A stretch of 64,000 bases of DNA from NCBI RefSeq assembly GCF_001429295.1, contig NZ_LMJL01000008.1, positions 537,360 through 601,359 on the forward strand, read 5' to 3'. The notes beneath the pieces are model-generated. The model was not told the DNA's origin. It searched no databases and saw nothing but the letters and a program-made list of their open reading frames with translations. This document shows, piece by piece, positions 60,734 through 64,000 of the stretch (positions are counted from its first letter, which is position 1; every line of letters begins with the position of its first letter). The translations under genes and the position numbers were made by a program. The stretch comes from Flavobacterium sp. Root935 (GTDB taxonomy: Bacteria; Bacteroidota; Bacteroidia; Flavobacteriales; Flavobacteriaceae).

Positions 60734-60964
60734 GATATAGCTAATCTCAAATTGGGGTAAATATTGCTTTTCAGAAAGGGTTAAATCGCTATTTATCCCA
60801 TAAAAACTGACTATTTGATAATTAACTTTATTATTTTTTATATTATGTAAAAAAATATTCACAAATAAAAAAACATATATCAAACACCGTATAATTAATA
60901 TCCAAAATCATTTCGTGGCAAACTTTGAGGATTAATGTAATTCCAAATCGCAGTAGCAAACTCA

Positions 60965-60997
60965 TAAAAAAACCTCAATACAAATTAGTATCGAGGT
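60965..60997 (-). terminator. Terminator of the HTCS gene
   Basis: Read leftwards, ACCTCGATAC pairs with GTATTGAGGT (60972-60981 and 60988-60997 on the plus strand), one G-T wobble in a 10-bp stem, followed by T6 (60966-60971). It lies 94 bp after the HTCS stop at 61091. Confidence 0.8.
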
Positions 60998-61090
60998 ATG
61001 ATGGAATTTTTTAATACAGAAAAACATAGATTTTATTTGTGCCACAAAAACGTTTCACTTTGCATTAAATCTGTAAAAAGTTATTTATAT

Positions 61091-64000
61091 CTAACGGAAT
61101 TGTTTACGATATTCTACAGGAGTATAATTGTATTTTGCCCTAAAGCATTTTCCGAAGTATTTTAAATCATTAAAACCAACTTCAAAACAAATTTCTTTAA
61201 TCAGCAGATCTTCATTTTTAAGAAGCTCTGCAGCTTCATTCAGCCGCATATCTCGAATAAAAACAACTGGAGAAACACCTGTAATACTTTTAAGTTTATT
61301 AAAAAAACTAGCGCGTGACATGCACATTAATTTCCCTAATTCATCAACAGAAAAATCAGATTTAGAAATGTTTTCTTTCACCAATTCAATTACTTGAAGC
61401 ATAAATTTATTGTCTCTATTGGAGATCTGCAATGGTTTCTCCTCTTCTATTTCAGCAATTCTTCCTGTAGAATACAACTGCTGCAGACGAATACGCTGTT
61501 CTAAAACATTTTTTACTCTTGCTTTTAAAAAACTTACATTAAAAGGTTTTGTAATATAATCATCTGCACCGTATTCCATTCCTTGCAATTTACTTTCAAT
61601 TGCTGTTTTTGCACTAAGTAAAATCACAGGAACATGACTGATTGCAAAGTTGTTTCGGATAATTTTAAGCATTTCTATCCCGTCTAATTCAGGCATCATA
61701 ATATCGCTGATTATAAAATCTGGCGATACTTCTGCCGCTTTTAAATGCCCTTCTTCTCCGTTTTCTGCTATATAAATGGTGTAATCACTTTCTAAAATTG
61801 AAACAATAAACTTTCTCAATTCAGGATCATCTTCAACCACCAAACCAATAGGTTTTTCTCTTATTTCTGTTTCAGTATGTTCTTCTGCTGTTAATTCATC
61901 CTCTGCCAAATGTTCATCTGTTTCTTCAAACACTATATCTACCGCATTCGAAAAATGACTGTATCCTTTTTGAAAAGAAATTTCAAAACTGCTTCCTTTA
62001 CCCAGTGTTGTTTCAAGTGAAATTTCGGCACCATGTTTTTCAACAGAATCTTTTACGATTGAAAGACCTATTCCAGTACTTGGATTAAAAGGATTTTCAT
62101 TATAATTTGAAAAACGGACAAATAACTTTTTTTGAACTACCGAATTGATTCCCGGACCATTATCGCTCACTTTTAAAGAAACCTTTTTTTCAGATTCTTC
62201 TACTTTTACTTCAATCAAATTTCCTTTTTTGCAGTATTTAAAAGCATTCGAAAGCAGATTGACTAAAATTTTATCAAGACTATCTGGATCTGCCCATATA
62301 TGCGGTTTGGTTTCACTAATATCTACTTTTAATTTTATGTTGCGCTGAATACTGGTTTCTGTAAAACCTTCACAAACTTCAGACACAAATTGCCCTAGAT
62401 CTATTTCACGAACTTCTAATTTTCTATCCTGCATTCTTCTCAAGTCTAAAATCTGATTGACAAGATTGAGCAGCTTAGTACTGTATTTTTCGATAACACG
62501 AAGCTGTGATTTAACCGAATTATCTATTTGATCATCTGAAAGCATTACTTCTAAAGGAGCAGTAATCATGGTGAGAGGCGTGCGAATTTCATGTGAAATA
62601 TCAGTAAAGAAATTCAATTTCAATTCACTTACTTCTTTTTCAACCCTTACATCGTTACGCAGTTTTAAAATTGTTAAAACCGCTCTTCGAATTAATAAAA
62701 ACAAACCAATTCCCAATAATAAATAACATAAATACGCCAAGTTGGTTCCCCAAATTGAAGGTCTTATTGTAATTTTAATCTGTCTCTCATTGTCCAGCCA
62801 TAAATTGTGCCCATTTGTAGAGGAAACTAAAAGTGTATAACTTCCTCTCCCCAGATTGGTATAATTAATAGATTGTCCTGCTTTAATGTAATTCCATTCT
62901 TTATCAATTCCTTCTAATTTGTAGCGATAAACAATGTTTTCATTTTTGATATAATCTAATGCAGAAAACTGAACCCTGAAAAAATTCTGATCGTGCTGCA
63001 GCGTGACTTCCTTTAATAAATCAGGATTTTTGGGTGTCTCAGGATTTACTTCGTACAATTCTTTATTGTTTACCAAAAATCCAGATATTGCCAGATAAGG
63101 TTTAAACGTAGACGATTTAATTGCCTCTGGTTTAAAATAGATAACTCCATCTGAATAACCTGAAACAATTTCGCCGCTTGATAATCTGCATTTTGTTGCT
63201 TCTGAGAATATTTCGGTTCCAATAATAGACTTTAACTCCGGAAAGGTTTCACAGCTATTATTTTTAGGATCAAAACGAACTATCTGATTATCACCCATGA
63301 GCCATATTTTTCCAAATTTGTCCTCCTGCATTCCGACAACACCTTCTAGTGGAAAACCAAAATTTTCACTCCAAAATGTTTTAACCTTTACGTTATTCTG
63401 CTTATCTATATCAATTAGAATCAGTCCTTTTCCGTTTGTAGCCAATGCCAAACGATTATCAGAAGTAACAATTACATCCAGAATATCATTTCCAGAAGCC
63501 TGAAAATGTTCTTTAATTTTCAATTGGGATTTACTGCCTTCTGAAAAAGAAAATAATTTGTAAGACGATACAAAAAAGATTTTATGCTCTTTGGTTTCAA
63601 CGATTGAACGAACTTTATCTGCTCCGCCAATTGGATAGTTTTTTAGTTCGTTTCTATAACTCACAAAACTGATTCGGTTGTTTGATTCTCGAACTAAATT
63701 AATTCCGCCTCCCCAAGTAGCGAAATAAATTTGGTCGTTTGTTGCTTGAAAAACTTTATAAATATCATCTGAACTAATACTATACTTATCCTTTTCATCA
63801 TATTTATAGTGTTGTACTGCAAAACTAAAAGAGGACTGCTTGGGAGTAAGACAGAAAACGCCATTTCCGCGTGTTCCAATCCATATTCTGCCTTTAGAGT
63901 CCTGCATCATACTGTAAATATCTGCGCCCCAGTCTGGACTGTTTTGTGATAATGTTCCGTCAGAACCCAAGAAACCGATCTTTCTTTTTTGCGAATCAAA
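61091..64000 (-). CDS. Hybrid two-component (HTCS) sensor-regulator, N-terminus off the right edge
   Basis: The frame continues to the right edge without a start, so about 970 residues of a protein normally 1300-1450 long are present. From the visible N-terminus there are Reg_prop beta-propeller repeats (SKGRIWIGTRGNGVF, FATWGGGINL, GKIWLMGDNQIVRF). A Y_Y_Y domain follows (YKLEGIDKEWNYI), then one transmembrane helix (LAYLCYLLLGIGLFLLIRRA). HisKA has the acceptor His in DISHEIRTPLTM. The HATPase motifs are NLLSNAFKYC, DNGPGI and GIGLSI. A receiver has its Asp in ISDIMMPELDG, and a C-terminal AraC HTH has VGFNDLKYFGKCFRAKYNYTP. The periplasmic propeller senses pectin oligomers and the AraC domain activates the adjacent locus. 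Confidence 0.95.
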   Translation of the reverse strand, partial: FDSQKRKIGFLGSDGTLSQNSPDWGADIYSMMQDSKGRIWIGTRGNGVFCLTPKQSSFSFAVQHYKYDEKDKYSISSDDIYKVFQATNDQIYFATWGGGINLVRESNNRISFVSYRNELKNYPIGGADKVRSIVETKEHKIFFVSSYKLFSFSEGSKSQLKIKEHFQASGNDILDVIVTSDNRLALATNGKGLILIDIDKQNNVKVKTFWSENFGFPLEGVVGMQEDKFGKIWLMGDNQIVRFDPKNNSCETFPELKSIIGTEIFSEATKCRLSSGEIVSGYSDGVIYFKPEAIKSSTFKPYLAISGFLVNNKELYEVNPETPKNPDLLKEVTLQHDQNFFRVQFSALDYIKNENIVYRYKLEGIDKEWNYIKAGQSINYTNLGRGSYTLLVSSTNGHNLWLDNERQIKITIRPSIWGTNLAYLCYLLLGIGLFLLIRRAVLTILKLRNDVRVEKEVSELKLNFFTDISHEIRTPLTMITAPLEVMLSDDQIDNSVKSQLRVIEKYSTKLLNLVNQILDLRRMQDRKLEVREIDLGQFVSEVCEGFTETSIQRNIKLKVDISETKPHIWADPDSLDKILVNLLSNAFKYCKKGNLIEVKVEESEKKVSLKVSDNGPGINSVVQKKLFVRFSNYNENPFNPSTGIGLSIVKDSVEKHGAEISLETTLGKGSSFEISFQKGYSHFSNAVDIVFEETDEHLAEDELTAEEHTETEIREKPIGLVVEDDPELRKFIVSILESDYTIYIAENGEEGHLKAAEVSPDFIISDIMMPELDGIEMLKIIRNNFAISHVPVILLSAKTAIESKLQGMEYGADDYITKPFNVSFLKARVKNVLEQRIRLQQLYSTGRIAEIEEEKPLQISNRDNKFMLQVIELVKENISKSDFSVDELGKLMCMSRASFFNKLKSITGVSPVVFIRDMRLNEAAELLKNEDLLIKEICFEVGFNDLKYFGKCFRAKYNYTPVEYRKQFR

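Noticed and set aside
1-64000. tRNA, rRNA, transposase, integrase or prophage genes
   Set aside because: None was seen on either strand: no cloverleaf-like or rRNA-like stretch, no DDE or integrase motifs, and no flanking direct repeats.

Overview
The window is a chromosomal segment from a member of the Bacteroidota, almost certainly a Flavobacterium-like Flavobacteriia. The evidence is the AT-rich sequence, two SusC/SusD pairs, a hybrid two-component (HTCS) regulator, a FecI/FecR pair, a type IX secretion (T9SS) C-terminal domain, and TAnnTTTG promoter-like boxes in place of sigma70 boxes. I saw no rRNA, tRNA, CRISPR array, transposase or phage gene. All family calls come from reading motifs and remembered family features; no search was run.

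Region A (1 to about 27 kb) is rich in stress functions. It holds a YiaA-like and a DUF6766 membrane protein, a DUF2158-like small protein, a formaldehyde-dehydrogenase-like zinc dehydrogenase and an FAD oxidoreductase with a C-terminal Rieske domain. It also holds two DUF892 (YciE/YciF) ferritin-like proteins, one 17 bp behind a large-subunit catalase with a DJ-1-like tail, two CheY-like regulators and an eight-PAS histidine kinase. A lysine-rich and an acidic small protein sit side by side. At 19.3-23.6 kb is a compact stressosome operon: rsbR, rsbS, rsbT, an RsbT-like ATPase fused to a PP2C/SpoIIE phosphatase, and a PAS histidine kinase whose N-terminus looks like a decayed RsbT domain. No sigma-B-type factor is present, so the output probably runs through the phosphatase and kinase. 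Two alpha/beta hydrolases and a lipoprotein follow.

Region B (about 26.8-36.8 kb) is an outer-membrane import locus read leftwards: ECF sigma factor, FecR anti-sigma, STN-bearing SusC, SusD, a large HExxH metalloprotease and a DUF3347-like protein. The STN domain with FecI/FecR implies trans-envelope induction. The cargo is not evident; the peptidase suggests peptides or a protein-bound nutrient.

Region C (about 37.2-64 kb) is a pectin utilisation locus, also read leftwards. From right to left: HTCS sensor (cut by the window edge), lipoprotein, SusC, SusD, a DUF4957/DUF5123-type surface lipoprotein, GH43, GH105, GH28, pectinesterase CE8, an alpha/beta-hydrolase esterase, a CE12 rhamnogalacturonan acetylesterase, and a roughly 2,430-residue T9SS-secreted protein. 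That protein carries CBM6-like, CE8, PL1 and beta-helix modules. The inferred sequence of events is as follows. The giant enzyme de-esterifies and cleaves pectin outside the cell. SusCD imports the oligomers. The smaller esterases, GH28, GH105 and GH43 then finish them in the periplasm. Strong hairpins lie between the surface-protein genes and the enzyme genes and after the giant gene.
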